A stretch of 64,000 nt of DNA from contig OY726563.1 in assembly GCA_963383645.1 (NCBI GenBank), positions 35,246,331 through 35,310,330 on the forward strand. Reading direction: 5' to 3'. Under the pieces are notes generated by a model. That model worked only from the letters and a program-made list of their open reading frames with translations, had not been told where the DNA came from and ran no database searches. The translations under genes and the position numbers were made by a program. Shown here piece after piece: positions 51,882 through 62,066 of the stretch (within the stretch, counting starts at the first letter, position 1; each line of letters opens with the position of its first letter). The DNA comes from Muscardinus avellanarius (Eukaryota > Chordata > Mammalia > Rodentia > Gliridae).

Positions 51882-52085
51882 TGAGCTGGGCGTAGGCTTG
51901 TAATCCCAGAATTTGGGAGGCTGAGACAGGAGGATCATGGTTTGCTGACAGTCCCAGCTACTTAGTGAGGCCCTTTGCAACTCAGTGAGACCCTGTTTCA
52001 AAATAAAGAATAAAACATAGGGCTGGGGAATAGCTTTGAGTTAGAATGCCCCTGAGTTCCAACCCAGTCTGCAAAATAAATAAAT
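51882..52085 (+). mobile_element. B1-dID-like SINE, TTGCAACTC subtype, tandem
   Basis: GAGCTGGGCGTAGGCTTGTAATCC to GAGTTCCAACCCAGTCTGC and an AAATAAATA tail. Confidence 0.93.
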
Positions 52086-52137
52086 AAAATAAATAAAAGC
52101 TTTAAGAGTCAATCAACCAAAAGGATCCTTGGCCAGT

Positions 52138-52560
52138 GTTTCACTATTACGGCATAACAAACAATCCCAAAACTTAGTGCTCTAAAACAACAACAATTTT
52201 ATTGATTTTGTGGGTCTCAAATTTGATGTGGGTTCTTAGTGACCATTTCTACTGTTCCATGTGGTGTTGACTGGCTTCACATGGTGGTGTTTGGTTAAGA
52301 AAACATCTGGTCTGGAACATCCAAGATGCCTTCAGTTACATGCATGACACTCTGATAGAGACAGCTGGCATGCCATCATGTCTTCTCAGCCTCTCCATCT
52401 AGTCTCTGTAGTATGGTTGACCTTTTTGCATGGGCTCCAAGAGATCAAGTTAAAGGCAGCTGGTTTTCTTAAAGTTTGGACTTAAAATGAGCACAAAATC
52501 ACTTCTTCCATCCTCTATTGGTTAGAAGTGTCACAGCACAGTCAAGATTCAAGAATTAGA
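52138..52560 (-). mobile_element. old MLT1-like LTR
   Basis: ACGGCATAACAAACAATCCC, AAACTTAGTGCTCTAAAACAAC, GTTGACTGGCTTCACATGG and CATCCAAGATGCCTTCAG follow the reversed old MLT1 order. Confidence 0.6.
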
Positions 52561-52561
52561 G

Positions 52562-52670
52562 CTTGGCATGGTGGCCCACGCCTATAATCTTAGTACTCAG
52601 GAGATCACAGATTCTAGGTCAGACTCAGTGACTTTGTAGGCCCCTATTTCAAAATAAAAAAATGTAAAAG
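52562..52670 (+). mobile_element. B1-dID-like SINE, left half (truncated)
   Basis: GCTTGGCATGGTGGCCCACGCC to CCCTATTTCAAAATAAAAAAATG plus a short AGGGCTAGGAGG remnant. Confidence 0.88.
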
Positions 52671-52683
52671 GGCTAGGAGGGGT

Positions 52684-52872
52684 GGCCGGCATGTTGGCAC
52701 ATGCCTGTAATCCCACTACTCAGGAGGATCACAGGTTTAGGACAGTCTTAGTGAATAGCTAGACTCTTAGCAACCTAGCAAAACTCCATTTAAAAAATAA
52801 AAATGGCTGGGGGTGTAGCTGAGAGATAGAAAGACCCTGGGTTCAATCCCCAGTATCACAAGAAAAATAAAT
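52684..52872 (+). mobile_element. B1-dID-like SINE, tandem
   Basis: GGCCGGCATGTTGGCACATGCC to GGTTCAATCCCCAGTATC. Confidence 0.92.
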
Positions 52873-53599
52873 ACAAGGATTGGAAAAACAGGCCCATTTC
52901 TTAATGGGAGATGTGTCAAAGAAAGTACAGCCATCTCTCATCCACCATACTATTAGAGTTCTAATTCTTTCATGACTTTAGCACAAAGTGTTAGCTCACC
53001 ATTTTCCGCAAGAGCTGGTGTGGTTCCAACCCCCTCGAATTCTCCATCTCTGACCTTATCACAGTTGGGGCCCATTGGTGAAGAATGATCCCCTCTTACC
53101 AATCTTCAGGCCCCCTGCTCAGGAATGCTGACCCTCTGGCCTCTTCATCTCCTCTGTTTGCTCTTGAGGCTTCCTGGAAATATCCTGCCCTGAACAGGCT
53201 CCTGGTGTACTGGAAGAGTATGACGTATTTTTAAAGAAAAGTAATGCTAACAAATCTCCTACACATATATCAGTAAGTCTCTCTGGTAGATGTTTAGGTT
53301 GTGTGGGAAAAAATGAAAATAAAAACAAACCCAAAATGAATCCAGGAAATGTGTTGGCAGAGTCCCATTTGGGTGCAAAATTCCACCCACACTGGTCTTT
53401 AGTTCTTCGAACACATTCGGGTTTTACCACCGCAAATACATTGTGCATTTTCTTTTCCCCTGCCTGGAGTAGCCTGTCTTCCCTGCTTCTGGACTAAGAG
53501 CCACGTACACTAGGGACTGTAGTTTGGATAGCAGTCATCTACCAAGGCCTTAGCTCAGTACTTTGTCAAATTAATTTCCTTTATGTGTGTATGTATAAG
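52873..53599. other. unique sequence, no recognised feature
   Basis: A 109-codon minus-strand frame (53119-53448) has no domain signature and no splice support. Confidence 0.4.
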
Positions 53600-53655
53600 C
53601 TTGAACCCAAGGGCATTTTACATTTGAGCTACACACCTACCCATTTTATAATTTT
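53600..53655 (-). mobile_element. SINE right-half fragment
   Basis: CTTGAACCCAAGGGCATTTTAC to CACACCTACCCATTTTATAATTTTG. Split from 53872-53988 by the SINE at 53673. Confidence 0.8.
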
Positions 53656-53672
53656 GTTTGTTTGTTTGTTGC

Positions 53673-53871
53673 TGGTACTACTGATGGAACCCAGGACTCC
53701 ATGGAACCTAAGCTACACTCTCAGCCCTATTTTATTCTTTTATTTTGAAACAGGGTCTCACTAAGTTGTAGAGGGCTTCACTAAGTTGCTGAGGCTGGCC
53801 TACAAACTGTGATTCTCCTGTCTCAGCCTTTCAAATATTGGGATTACAAGTATGCACTACCATGTCTGGCT
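53673..53871 (-). mobile_element. B1-dID-like SINE, nested
   Basis: GCTGGTACTACTGATGGAACC to GCACTACCATGTCTGGC. Confidence 0.92.
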
Positions 53872-53988
53872 TATATTTTATTTTGAGACAGGGTCACACT
53901 AAGTCGCTGAAGCCAGTCTTTGCCATGTAATCCTCCTGTCTCAGCCTCCCAAATACTAGGATTACAGGTGTGCGCCACTGTACCTGGC
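53872..53988 (-). mobile_element. SINE left half (rest of 53600)
   Basis: TTATATTTTATTTTGAGACAGGG to GTGCGCCACTGTACCTGGC. Confidence 0.88.
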
Positions 53989-54051
53989 AATCTCCTTGTA
54001 TTTTGATCATCTAGCCCTTGTTATTTTCCTTCAGTGCATACATTACAATTT

Positions 54052-54179
54052 CTAACTAGATCTTTATCTTCATATTTGTTTGCCATTTGCCTCCCCCATG
54101 ATGGAAGCTTTTTGAGGGTAGAGATAATCTGTTTCATTCACCACTATGTTGTCTCATTAAATATTTCTTGAATGAATGG
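54052..54179 (+). mobile_element. L2-like 3' end
   Basis: GATGGAAGCTTTTTGAGGGTAG, CATTCACCACTATGTTGTC and TTAAATATTTCTTGAATGAATG match L2 3' text. Confidence 0.7.
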
Positions 54180-54249
<70 letters not shown>

Positions 54250-54302
54250 AAGAGAAGAGAAGAGAAGAGAAGAGAAGAGACAGAAAGAAAGAGGGAGGGG
54301 AA
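54179..54302. repeat. (TG)n(AG)n(AGAAG)n compound microsatellite
   Basis: TG units to 54202, then AG units, then AGAAG units. Sits at the end of an L2 fragment. Confidence 0.97.
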
Positions 54303-54780
54303 GAGAGAATATGAATCATTTAGACAGGCTGTTTTACCTCAAATTGTGCCCCGGGGTCAGCTTCCAGACCTGATTCTGCTTTTTATAGCAATTCTATCTC
54401 CATTACTCTTAATACTCAAGGCAATTTTTTAGAGGTAATCTTATGGTGATGGCAGCAGCTTATGTGACCCTAGAGAAAGAGGTCACTTGCAATGGGTCAA
54501 GGTCAACCTGGAATTGACCTCTTATCTGGAGATCCATCCACTCAGTGAATTGTTGAAGGTGTAATTAGAGGAAGGAAGGCAAAGAAGCTGGAGCAATGAC
54601 AGATACTTGCTCCTGAATAGCTTCTTTTACTTTTTCTTTCATAGTATTAGGATTTTTAGCTGGCATGTGCTGTTTGGGAAAAGGATTCATTTCTCTGCCT
54701 TGCTTGTGGCTGGGTATGGACATGTCTCTACATTCTGCCCAATAGGATAGAAGCAAACGTATTATGTAACTTTTTGCCAT
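54303..54780. other. unique sequence, no recognised feature
   Basis: Nothing recognised. Confidence 0.4.
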
Positions 54781-54802
54781 TCCTTGGTCTATCTTTTTTT
54801 GT

Positions 54803-55010
54803 GTGTGGGGGTCTGGGGATGGAACCCAGGGGCATTTGACCTCCGAGCTACACCCCCTGCCCTATTTTTTATTCTTTATTTTGAAACCAGGTCTCACTGA
54901 GTTGCAGAGGGCCTCATTAAGTAGCTGAGGCTGTCCGTCCGCCAACTGCGAAACTCCAGGTCTCAGCCTCTGGAATGCTGGAATTACAAGTGTGCGCCAC
55001 CACGCCCGGC
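54803..55010 (-). mobile_element. B1-dID-like SINE, TTGCAGAGGG subtype, with target duplication
   Basis: GGGGTCTGGGGATGGAACCC to GCGCCACCACGCCCGGC. Target duplication TCCTTGGTCTATCTT at 54781-54795 and 55011-55025 is perfect; a fairly recent insertion. Confidence 0.96.
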
Positions 55011-55025
55011 TCCTTGGTCTATCTT

Positions 55026-55248
55026 GTTACCTAGGAAGACAGCCTAGGACAGAGGAATGGTGAATTGGAAGGAATTTGGGTTGCTAATGATTTTGTGAAC
55101 AAAGCTTGCATGTTAGCTTTGGCCAGCATATCTCCAGACCTTTATAGGAGAGGAAAATAAAGTTGTACCTTTTAAAACAGAAGTATTTTTTATAGGTTGT
55201 CTTCCCATGTTTGGCAAAGCTAATCTTACTGGGTACAAAATTTTATCT
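55026..55248. other. short unique sequence
   Basis: Nothing recognised. Confidence 0.4.
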
Positions 55249-55420
55249 GAGCTGGGTGTGGTCCACAACTATAATCCCAGTATTTGGGAGACTGAGACAG
55301 TAGGATTGTAGGTTCAAGGCCAACCTCAGCAATTTAGCAAGATCTTCAGCAACTTAGTAAAACCCTGTTTCAAAACAAAAAAAAATAAAATAATAGAACT
55401 GGGGATGTAACTCAGAGGTA
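55249..55420 (+). mobile_element. B1-dID-like SINE
   Basis: TGAGCTGGGTGTGGTCCACAAC to GGGGATGTAACTCAGAGGTACC. The end of the right half is deleted. Confidence 0.9.
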
Positions 55421-56025
55421 CCAAAAAAAATTGTCTGACATTAGATTATGTGAGATCGGCCTCCAGCAATGTAAGAAAAGCAGAGAATACAATACCAATA
55501 ATAGGCCAGAGAGGATATTACTGATCATAGTTCCATGGTATTCCTTAAAATATTTCCAAAGGTGGGTTTTTAATTGAAGAAAATGAATCCTCATTTTTGG
55601 CTCTCCTTTCTTGACTAGTATAAAGGATTGGGAAAATTATTACAGTCCTAGAGGGCTGATTTCACCAGTGACTTCTGCAATATCTTAAAGCAAATTGATT
55701 CCTTTATTACTGTTAGAAAGTTCACCTGCCAGATTATACTGATTTCCTGAAGTCATTTTGGACAAAGTAAAGGTCACATTGTTTTTTCAGTAAAGATATG
55801 TTTTTCTTCCTGTATCACTTGCCTGGCTTTCTTTTTTCAGCTTTTCTTTTGTGATAAATGTCTTAAATAAGACATTTCCCCAGATATTTAAAGCAATAAT
55901 GCTTAACCTTTGCACAACCTTTCATCTCCAGAGTATTTTACAATGAGTACGGGAGTCAGAAACTTCCTGCAAAGGCCACTGCTGCTATACATGGGCGTGG
56001 AGAGAGTTTTGAGTTCATGAACTAT
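55421..56025. other. unique sequence, no recognised feature
   Basis: Nothing recognised. Confidence 0.45.
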
Positions 56026-56072
56026 TAGATACAATTTTATTTATTTAATTAATTAATTTATTTATTTTGTGG

Positions 56073-56266
56073 TACTAGGGTTGGAACCCAGAGGCTTTCC
56101 ACCTCCGGCCAGACTCCCAGACCTATTTTATATTTTATTTGGAAACAGAGTCTCAGTAAGTTGCCGAGAGCCTCACTAAGTAGCTGAGGCTGGCTTCGAA
56201 CCTGTGCGATCCTCCTGTCTCAGCCTCCCAAGCGCAGGGATTACAAGCGTGCACCACCACGCCCAG
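56073..56266 (-). mobile_element. B1-dID-like SINE, intermediate subtype, with target duplication
   Basis: GTGGTACTAGGGTTGGAACCC to GCACCACCACGCCCAGC. Target duplication TAGATACAATTTT at 56026-56038 and 56268-56280. Confidence 0.96.
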
Positions 56267-56321
56267 CTAGATACAATTTTAAAAGTAACAAAAATTCATT
56301 TTTAAGAGTCTGGTTGCAAAT

Positions 56322-56525
56322 CCAGGGTGGTAGTACATACTTGTAACCCCAGTACATGGGAGGCTGAGATAGAAGGATCCGGGTTCACAGCCAGCCTCAG
56401 TTACTTAGTGAGGCCTTCTGCAACTTAGTGAGACCCTGTTTCAAAATAAAAATTAAAAAAATAGAGCTGAGGGTGTAGCTTGGAGGTAGAATGCCCCTGA
56501 GTTCAATACCCAATAATGAAAAAAA
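56322..56525 (+). mobile_element. B1-dID-like SINE
   Basis: CCAGGGTGGTAGTACATACTTG to GTTCAATACCCAATAATG. Confidence 0.91.
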
Positions 56526-56574
56526 TGCTTGCTTGTGAAAGATGCCAGGCTTAGTACTCATTTAAAGAATTCTT

Positions 56575-56756
56575 AGCTGGGCTTGGTGATGTGTTCCTGT
56601 AATCTCAGTACTTGGGAGGCTGAGACAGAAGAATCTCAGGTTCAAGGACAGCCTTAGCAACTTAGTGAGATTCTGTTTCCAAATAAAAAATAAAAAGGGC
56701 TGTGGGTGTACTCCAGAGGTAGAATGCCCCTGGGTTCAAACTCAAGCACCACAAGA
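56575..56756 (+). mobile_element. B1-dID-like SINE
   Basis: TAGCTGGGCTTGGTGATGTGTTCC to GGTTCAAACTCAAGCACCAC. The tail becomes a GAAA repeat. Confidence 0.92.
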
Positions 56757-56768
56757 AGAAAGAGAGAG

Positions 56769-56803
<35 letters not shown>

Positions 56804-56822
56804 GGAAAGGAAAGGAAAGAAA
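56757..56822. repeat. (GAAA)n/(GA)n microsatellite
   Basis: GAGAGAGAGAAAGAAAGAAAG and on, at a SINE tail. Confidence 0.95.
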
Positions 56823-56937
56823 AAGCCCTCTGGACCCTGAAGAATCTCATCTGCTAGGAAGTCTCATATGGATACATTTGCGAGCACTGGGCAGAGAATG
56901 TGGTATCTTTATTATGACTGTGCTTGGCCCTTTCCAT

Positions 56938-57070
56938 TCACTCTCTCTTCCTTTCCCCTTTTCTTTTTCTTTTCTTTCTTTTCCCTCCCCCCTCCTCCTC
57001 CTTCTTCCTCTCTCTCTGATTCTATCTCTCTGTCTCTGTCTTTATCTCTCTCTCTGTTTCTCTTTCTTTG
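56938..57070. repeat. CT-rich low-complexity tract
   Basis: Pyrimidine-rich from CACTCTCTCTTCC to TTTCTCTTTCTTTG, on the tail side of the next reversed SINE. Confidence 0.9.
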
Positions 57071-57278
57071 AAACTGGGGATTGAACCTAGGGGCATTCTA
57101 TCTCTGACCTACACACCCAGCCCTATTTTAGTCTAAAACAAAATCTCATTAAATTGTTGTGGATCTAGATAAATTGCCAAGTCTAGTTGCTGAGAGAATC
57201 ACTACATTGCTGAGGCTGGTCTTGAACCTGCCATCCTCTTGTCTCAGCCTCCCAAGTACTGGGATTACAGGCCCAGCC
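57071..57278 (-). mobile_element. B1-dID-like SINE
   Basis: AAACTGGGGATTGAACCTAGG to ACTGGGATTACAGGCCCAGCC with an enlarged middle. Confidence 0.9.
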
Positions 57279-57502
57279 ATTTTCCTACCCCTCTTTTTAT
57301 AATCATCTTACCAAATATTTTTCTGCCGACTCCTGGTTATGCCTGCTCCCATGATCTTAGTTTGGATTTCCCTAGAAGTGGACCAGAGACAAGGATCTGA
57401 ATTCAATGAGTGTATGAGAAATGTTTAAGTTGGCTCAATCTCATTAGGGACAAAAACCTGACAGATGAGGGAGCTAAGTTTTTTTCTTATGAATAAAACT
57501 AA
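57279..57502. other. short unique sequence
   Basis: Nothing recognised. Confidence 0.4.
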
Positions 57503-57715
57503 GATGGGTGTGGTGACACATGTTTGTAATCTCAGTACTTGGGAGGCTGAGATAGGTAGGTTTGAGGTCAGCCTCAGCAAGTAGTGAGATTCTCACTAAC
57601 CTAGTGAGACCCTGCTTCCAAAAAAATTTTTTTAAATAGGGTTGGGGGTATAGTTTGGAGGTAGAATGCCCCTGGGATCAATCCCCAGGTACCACAAAAA
57701 TAATAAACAAACAAA
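57503..57715 (+). mobile_element. B1-dID-like SINE
   Basis: AGATGGGTGTGGTGACACATG to GGATCAATCCCCAGGTACC. Confidence 0.92.
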
Positions 57716-57717
57716 TG

Positions 57718-57812
57718 CTAATCGGATGATGTGTGCATGTATGCCTCTACCATCTTGTACTCCATTAAGTTGTGTGACTACAATGCACCAACAAAAACAA
57801 ACAAATCTAAAG
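57718..57812 (+). mobile_element. truncated L1 3' end
   Basis: GATGTGTGCATGTATGCCTC...GACTACAATGCACCAACAAAAAC; same family end as 11990-12097. Confidence 0.65.
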
Positions 57813-57849
57813 AAGAGAAATATATTTGAGAACAACTGATTTATTTTTT

Positions 57850-58015
57850 GTGGTACTAGAGATGGAACCCAAGGGCTACGCCCCCAGCCTTTTTTTCAAT
57901 ATTTTATTTTGAAACAGAGTCTTGCTAAATTGCGCAGGCTGAATCTCAAACTTGTAATCCTTTTCCCTTAGCCTCTCAAGTCCTGGGACTACAGGCATGT
58001 GCCACTGCACCTGGC
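57850..58015 (-). mobile_element. B1-dID-like SINE
   Basis: GTGGTACTAGAGATGGAACCC to GTGCCACTGCACCTGGC. Confidence 0.92.
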
Positions 58016-58346
58016 TGAGCATAACTTTTTAAAAATAAAATAAGGTCTATAGTACTATTTGATTTAATCAACTGGGCACATATTTAGCTAATAAGAAAAT
58101 AAATGATCTATGAGGATTATTAATAGGAATTCTATTTATTTACTTATGTCAAATAGATAATCTGATCATTTGAACACCATAACGAGTCTTTCTCTATTTG
58201 GCTAATATGTATTATTATTTTAAATTTGACACTGATGCTCCAGGGAGTACTTTTGATTGAGTACATGGCAGGGAGGAGAGGAATTTGAAAGGGAGAGGAA
58301 CTTTAGTTTCAGTCTTCTTTTCTTTCTTTCTTTCTTTTTTTTTTTT
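58016..58346. other. unique sequence ending in a CTTT-rich tail
   Basis: AT-rich, nothing recognised. TTTCTTTCTTTC at 58317-58346 belongs to the tail side of the next SINE. Confidence 0.4.
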
Positions 58347-58516
58347 GGTACTGGGGTTCCTGGAAGCCCTCCTTCCTCCGGGCTACACTCCCAGACCTAT
58401 TTTATATTTTTGAAACAGGGTCTCTTACGCCAGCGCGGCTGGCTTCGCGCCTGCGCGATCCTCCTGTCTCCGCCTCCCAAGCACGGGGATTACAAGCGTG
58501 CGCCACGATGCCTGGC
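58347..58516 (-). mobile_element. young CpG-type SINE
   Basis: GGTACTGGGGTTCCTGGAAGCC to GCGCCACGATGCCTGGC. CpG count is high. Confidence 0.95.
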
Positions 58517-58635
58517 TATTTATTTTTATTTTGAAACAGGGTCTGGCTAAGTTGCTGAGGCTGGCCTTGGATCTGCCATCCTCCTGTTTCAGCCTCCTAT
58601 CTACTGGCATTACAGGCCTGTGCCTCCATGCCACG
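58517..58635 (-). mobile_element. B1-dID-like SINE, B1 half only
   Basis: TATTTTTATTTTGAAACAGGG to CTGTGCCTCCATGCCACG. A younger SINE lies where its right half should be. Confidence 0.87.
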
Positions 58636-58735
58636 TTCATTCTATAATTTATTAGAAATTAAATCTAAGATCATATACAAGGCACTTAAGGCAATATCCT
58701 ATAGGATGTATATGGTCATGCTAAAGGAATTATAA

Positions 58736-59107
58736 GTAAATGTTATGCTTGGGATTCAAATGTTCCAGTAAAGGTTCATATGTTGATCGTATGTGTCTAA
58801 TGCAGCAAGGTTCAGAGGTGGGGCATGGCGGTGGGAGATGGGTGGGTGGGGGCATGGTCTTGAGGACTACATATATCCCTGGTCTCTTTCTCTCCCTTTC
58901 TCTGCCCCTGCCACCATGAGCTGAGCATGGCCTCTCTTGCTCTCTTTGCATCCCACTGCCATGCCCAGAGGCCCTTATGCTGTTAGGAGGCAGTGGACCA
59001 AGGAATGACCTGTAAAAACCTCTCAATTGTGAGCCCCAAATAAATGTTCCCTTCTCTAAGTTGTGCTTGTCAGGTATTTGGGTCACAATGGTAAAAATAC
59101 TAAAACA
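58736..59107 (+). mobile_element. rodent MaLR-like solo LTR
   Basis: TGTTATGCTTGGGATTCAAATG, GCAAGGTTCAGAGGTGGGGC, pyrimidine-rich CTCTTTCTCTCCC, GTGAGCCCCAAATAAATG (polyadenylation signal AATAAA) and GTCAGGTATTTGGGTCAC are all in MaLR order. Confidence 0.78.
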
Positions 59108-59523
59108 ATAAGAGAAATAAACTACAAAGTACCTAAGTGCAGGACAAAGCGAATATATTAAAATGACTACAACTCACTGATAGAAATTTTTTACGTTCAC
59201 TATAATCTTATGGGAGCATTGTTATAGATGTGGTCTGCTAATGGCTCAAACACATTTATATGACATATGACTGTACATGATCTGAAGGATTTAAAGGAGG
59301 AGGTAAATGTAGAGCAATGGAGTGGTCTGAGTAAGACCATGGTGTTCGGTCAGGTATTAAGTTGCAGAGGGAAAGAGGTAAAATTGATCAGATGTGAAAG
59401 TCAAAGGCCAGCCAGGCCCAGGGATGGAAGGTCTTGACAGCCAAGCAGAAGTCCAGGAACTGGATTCAGTTTGGAAAGTAGGGAAAAGGTAAATTTAGAA
59501 GACTGCTAAATTGTCCTGGTTAA
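59108..59523. other. unique sequence, no recognised feature
   Basis: Nothing recognised. Confidence 0.45.
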
Positions 59524-59700
59524 TATGAAATTGTTTATTTTAAGTTGAGGTATCAGTTACATAAAATAAGATAGTAAATTATAGATGTATAGTTCAATGA
59601 ATGAATGTGTATATATATATGCATGTAACCACTACCTAGAGAAAGACAGAACGTTTCCATCACCCAAGAGCCCTATATATATATATATATGTTCTTAGTC
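59524..59700 (-). mobile_element. old L1 3' UTR fragment
   Basis: AGTTGAGGTATCAGTTACATAAAATAAG, GTATAGTTCAATGAATG and CGTTTCCATCACCCAAGAG match the reversed L1MB/L1MC 3' UTR. Contains a short (TA)n/ATG tract. Confidence 0.6.
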
Positions 59701-59730
59701 AATAATTGCCTTACCCTTACTTCTTTTTTA

Positions 59731-59922
59731 TATTGAGGATTGAACACAGGGGCAGGCTATCTCTGACCTATATCCCTAGCCCTATTTACTTTTTATTTTG
59801 TAAAGAGGGTCTCACTAAATTGCTGAAGGTCTTGATAAATTCCTGAGGCTGGCCTTGATCCTGTAATCCCCCTGTATCAGTCTCCCAAGTAGTGGGATTA
59901 CAAGCCGCCATCATGCCCATTT
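59731..59922 (-). mobile_element. B1-dID-like SINE
   Basis: TTGAGGATTGAACACAGGGG to ATTACAAGCCGCCATCATGCCC. Confidence 0.91.
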
Positions 59923-59935
59923 TATGCCTACCCTT

Positions 59936-60160
59936 TGATCCCCTTTCCCTAATCCTAAGTATATGCCCAAGAGAAATGAGTATATTCACCAAAGGGCAAG
60001 TGCACAAAAGTTCTCAGATAGTTTGTTCATAATAGGCCAAAACTGGAATCAACCAACATTTCCATTAACAAGAGAATAAATAAATAAATTGTAGTGTATC
60101 CATTAAATGGAATGCTACCCAGCAATAAAAAACCAAATGGTACACTCCAAAAAGATAAGT
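59936..60160 (+). mobile_element. old L1 ORF2 3' end
   Basis: CCTAAGTATATGCCCAAGAG, TCATAATAGGCCAAAACTGG, CCATTAACAAGAGAATAAATAAATAAATTG and GGAATGCTACCCAGCAATAAAAA are L1 ORF2 end text. Confidence 0.82.
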
Positions 60161-60165
60161 TAAAC

Positions 60166-60303
60166 CAGGAATTATTGCACACACCTGTAATTCCAGTACC
60201 TGAGAGGCTGCGACAGGAAGACGGCAGGTTAGAGGCCAGCTTTACCAACTCAGCAAGGCACTCAGCAATTTAATGAGACACTGTTTCAAAATTAAAAATA
60301 AAA
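60166..60303 (+). mobile_element. B1-dID-like SINE, left half
   Basis: ACCAGGAATTATTGCACACACC to CTGTTTCAAAATTAAAAATAAAATAG. First of a four-part SINE pile-up. Confidence 0.88.
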
Positions 60304-60450
60304 TAGAGTCAGGAATGGTGGTACATTCTCATTAATTCCAATATGTGGGAGGCTGAGACAGAAGGATCTCAGTTTCGAGGAGGCCAGCCTCAGCAACTTA
60401 TCAAGGCCTTCACCAACTTAGTGAGACCCTGCTTCAAAAATAATATAAAG
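60304..60450 (+). mobile_element. B1-dID-like SINE, left half
   Basis: AGTCAGGAATGGTGGTACATTC to CTGCTTCAAAAATAATATAAAGGG. Its right half resumes at 60656. Confidence 0.88.
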
Positions 60451-60638
60451 GGCCAGGCGTGGTGGCGCACGTTTGTAATCCCCGCGCTTGGGAGCCAGAG
60501 ACAGGAGGATCGCGCAGGTTCGAAGCCAGCCTCGCTAGTTTAAGAGACCCTGTTCCCAAATAAAAATATAAAATAGGTCCAGGAGTGTAGCCCGGAGATA
60601 GAAGGGTTTCCAGGAACCCCAGTACCACCAAAAAAAAA
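60451..60638 (+). mobile_element. young CpG-type SINE, nested
   Basis: GCCAGGCGTGGTGGCGCACGTTTG to CTTCCAGGAACCCC-type end TTTCCAGGAACCCCAGTACCACC. ATAATATAAAGGG flanks it (60440 and 60648), giving the target duplication. Confidence 0.95.
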
Positions 60639-60649
60639 TGATAATCATA

Positions 60650-60712
60650 ATATAAAGGGCTGAGGAATGTAACTCGGAGGTAGAATGCCCCTAGCTTCAA
60701 TCACTTGTACAA
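60650..60712 (+). mobile_element. ID-like right half of the split SINE
   Basis: AAAGGGCTGAGGAATGTAACTCGGAGG to CTTCAATCACTTGTAC; it completes the SINE begun at 60304. Confidence 0.88.
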
Positions 60713-61424
60713 ATGGGGAGGGAGTAGGCATATAAGTTTTACTTAAGTAGTTACTATCAAATAATTATCCAAAGTAGTTGTACCAATTTATTTGCATACT
60801 AACAATGGTTGAGAGTCACACTGACCTCAAAACCTTGTTGATACTTGCTGTTCTCAATTTCTTTTCAGTGTTTGACATTCTGGTGATTAGTGAAAAAGAA
60901 AACCCTAATATAAAGACTATGATTCACTAAGTAAAGGATGGATTGGGTGGGAAAGAAGACCCAGCACCGGTAAACCAGTTACAAAAGTGTGCCAGTGCCT
61001 CTGAGGCGACTCCCCAGCCCGGTCCAGTGGAATCTGAAGCTGTGTTGAAGAAGGGCTTAAACTAAGTCACTTTCCAGAGCCTGGCAGAGGCTCAGAGCTC
61101 AGTTCCAACTATGTTCTTCTATCTAGAAAAATCATTCAGCATTTAAGTCACTTGCTATTAACTGTAGCCAGAGGGATGGGGTCACCTTTAATTAATCTGC
61201 CTGAAAGAGATCTTCTTGTATTATGGACATTGCAAATATTTGAAGAAATTCCCTTGTAGAGCCTGGAGAAGGTTTCAGAAATGAGAAGTTTTGCCGCTGT
61301 GGCTTAAATGAGTTGCCACATGAGGGTTTTTAATGGACTTTTGTGTTTGCTCTTGGCATTGGAGACCAGATGTTAGGATCACTTCTTTTCTCCCTCTTCC
61401 TCCCTTCTTTCTTTTCATTGATCT
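60713..61424. other. unique sequence, no recognised feature
   Basis: Nothing recognised. Confidence 0.45.
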
Positions 61425-61570
61425 TCAGTGTATACGCATTTGCTGAGGGCCAGCTCTCTGCCAAGGCCTGCTGGGTGCCATGGCAGATCTAAAAAAGGAT
61501 TTTACAAGTCCTAGTCCTCCAGGATTTTTATGCCTTCAGTAAAGGCTTTGACAAATACACAAAAAACTAC
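61425..61570 (+). mobile_element. L2-like fragment
   Basis: CATTTGCTGAGGGCCAGCTC, CTGCTGGGTGCCATGG and TAGTCCTCCAGGATTTTTATGCC resemble L2 3' text. Confidence 0.5.
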
Positions 61571-61952
61571 ATTACAAGCAAGGCCATGCAAATCCACACT
61601 GCCCTGTATCTGTGATCGCCCCCCCCCAACTTCCTTTCTGCTTAGGACTCATCAAGGAACAAGGAATATGACTGCCCCTCAATTTATGATGGCATGGCTT
61701 GCCCGATAAGCCCATCATAAGTCAAAAATACCATCAAATGCATTGCCTACCCCTAGCCCACTGCACGTTCCAGCACTGGCTGCTTTCCTCCATGTGAATC
61801 ATGAGGACGGGCTGCCACTGCCTGATGTCACCAAAGAGGACTGCACTGTATAAGGTGAGTCCAAGAAAAGAGCCAAATGAAAACTTTGATATTTAGTTCT
61901 TACCAATTGCATTTGGATTTCACACCATCATAATGTTAAAATATTGTAAATC
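61571..61952. other. unique sequence, no recognised feature
   Basis: Contains a C9 run near 61620; nothing recognised. Confidence 0.4.
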
Positions 61953-62066
61953 AAGCTGCAGCGCCGTGTTGCACACCTGTAATCCCAGTACTTGAGAAGC
62001 TAAGATAGGAAGATTGCAAGTTTGAGGCCAGCCTCAGCAACTTAGTGAGGACCTATTTAAAAAAAA
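61953..62066 (+). mobile_element. B1-dID-like SINE, left half
   Basis: AAGCTGCAGCGCCGTGTTGCAC to GAGGACCTATTTAAAAAAAAAGCC. Tandem with the next copy. Confidence 0.88.

Noticed and set aside
53119..53448. 109-codon minus-strand frame in repeat-free DNA
   Set aside because: No recognisable domain, signal peptide or splice sites; its length is within chance expectation for this window.
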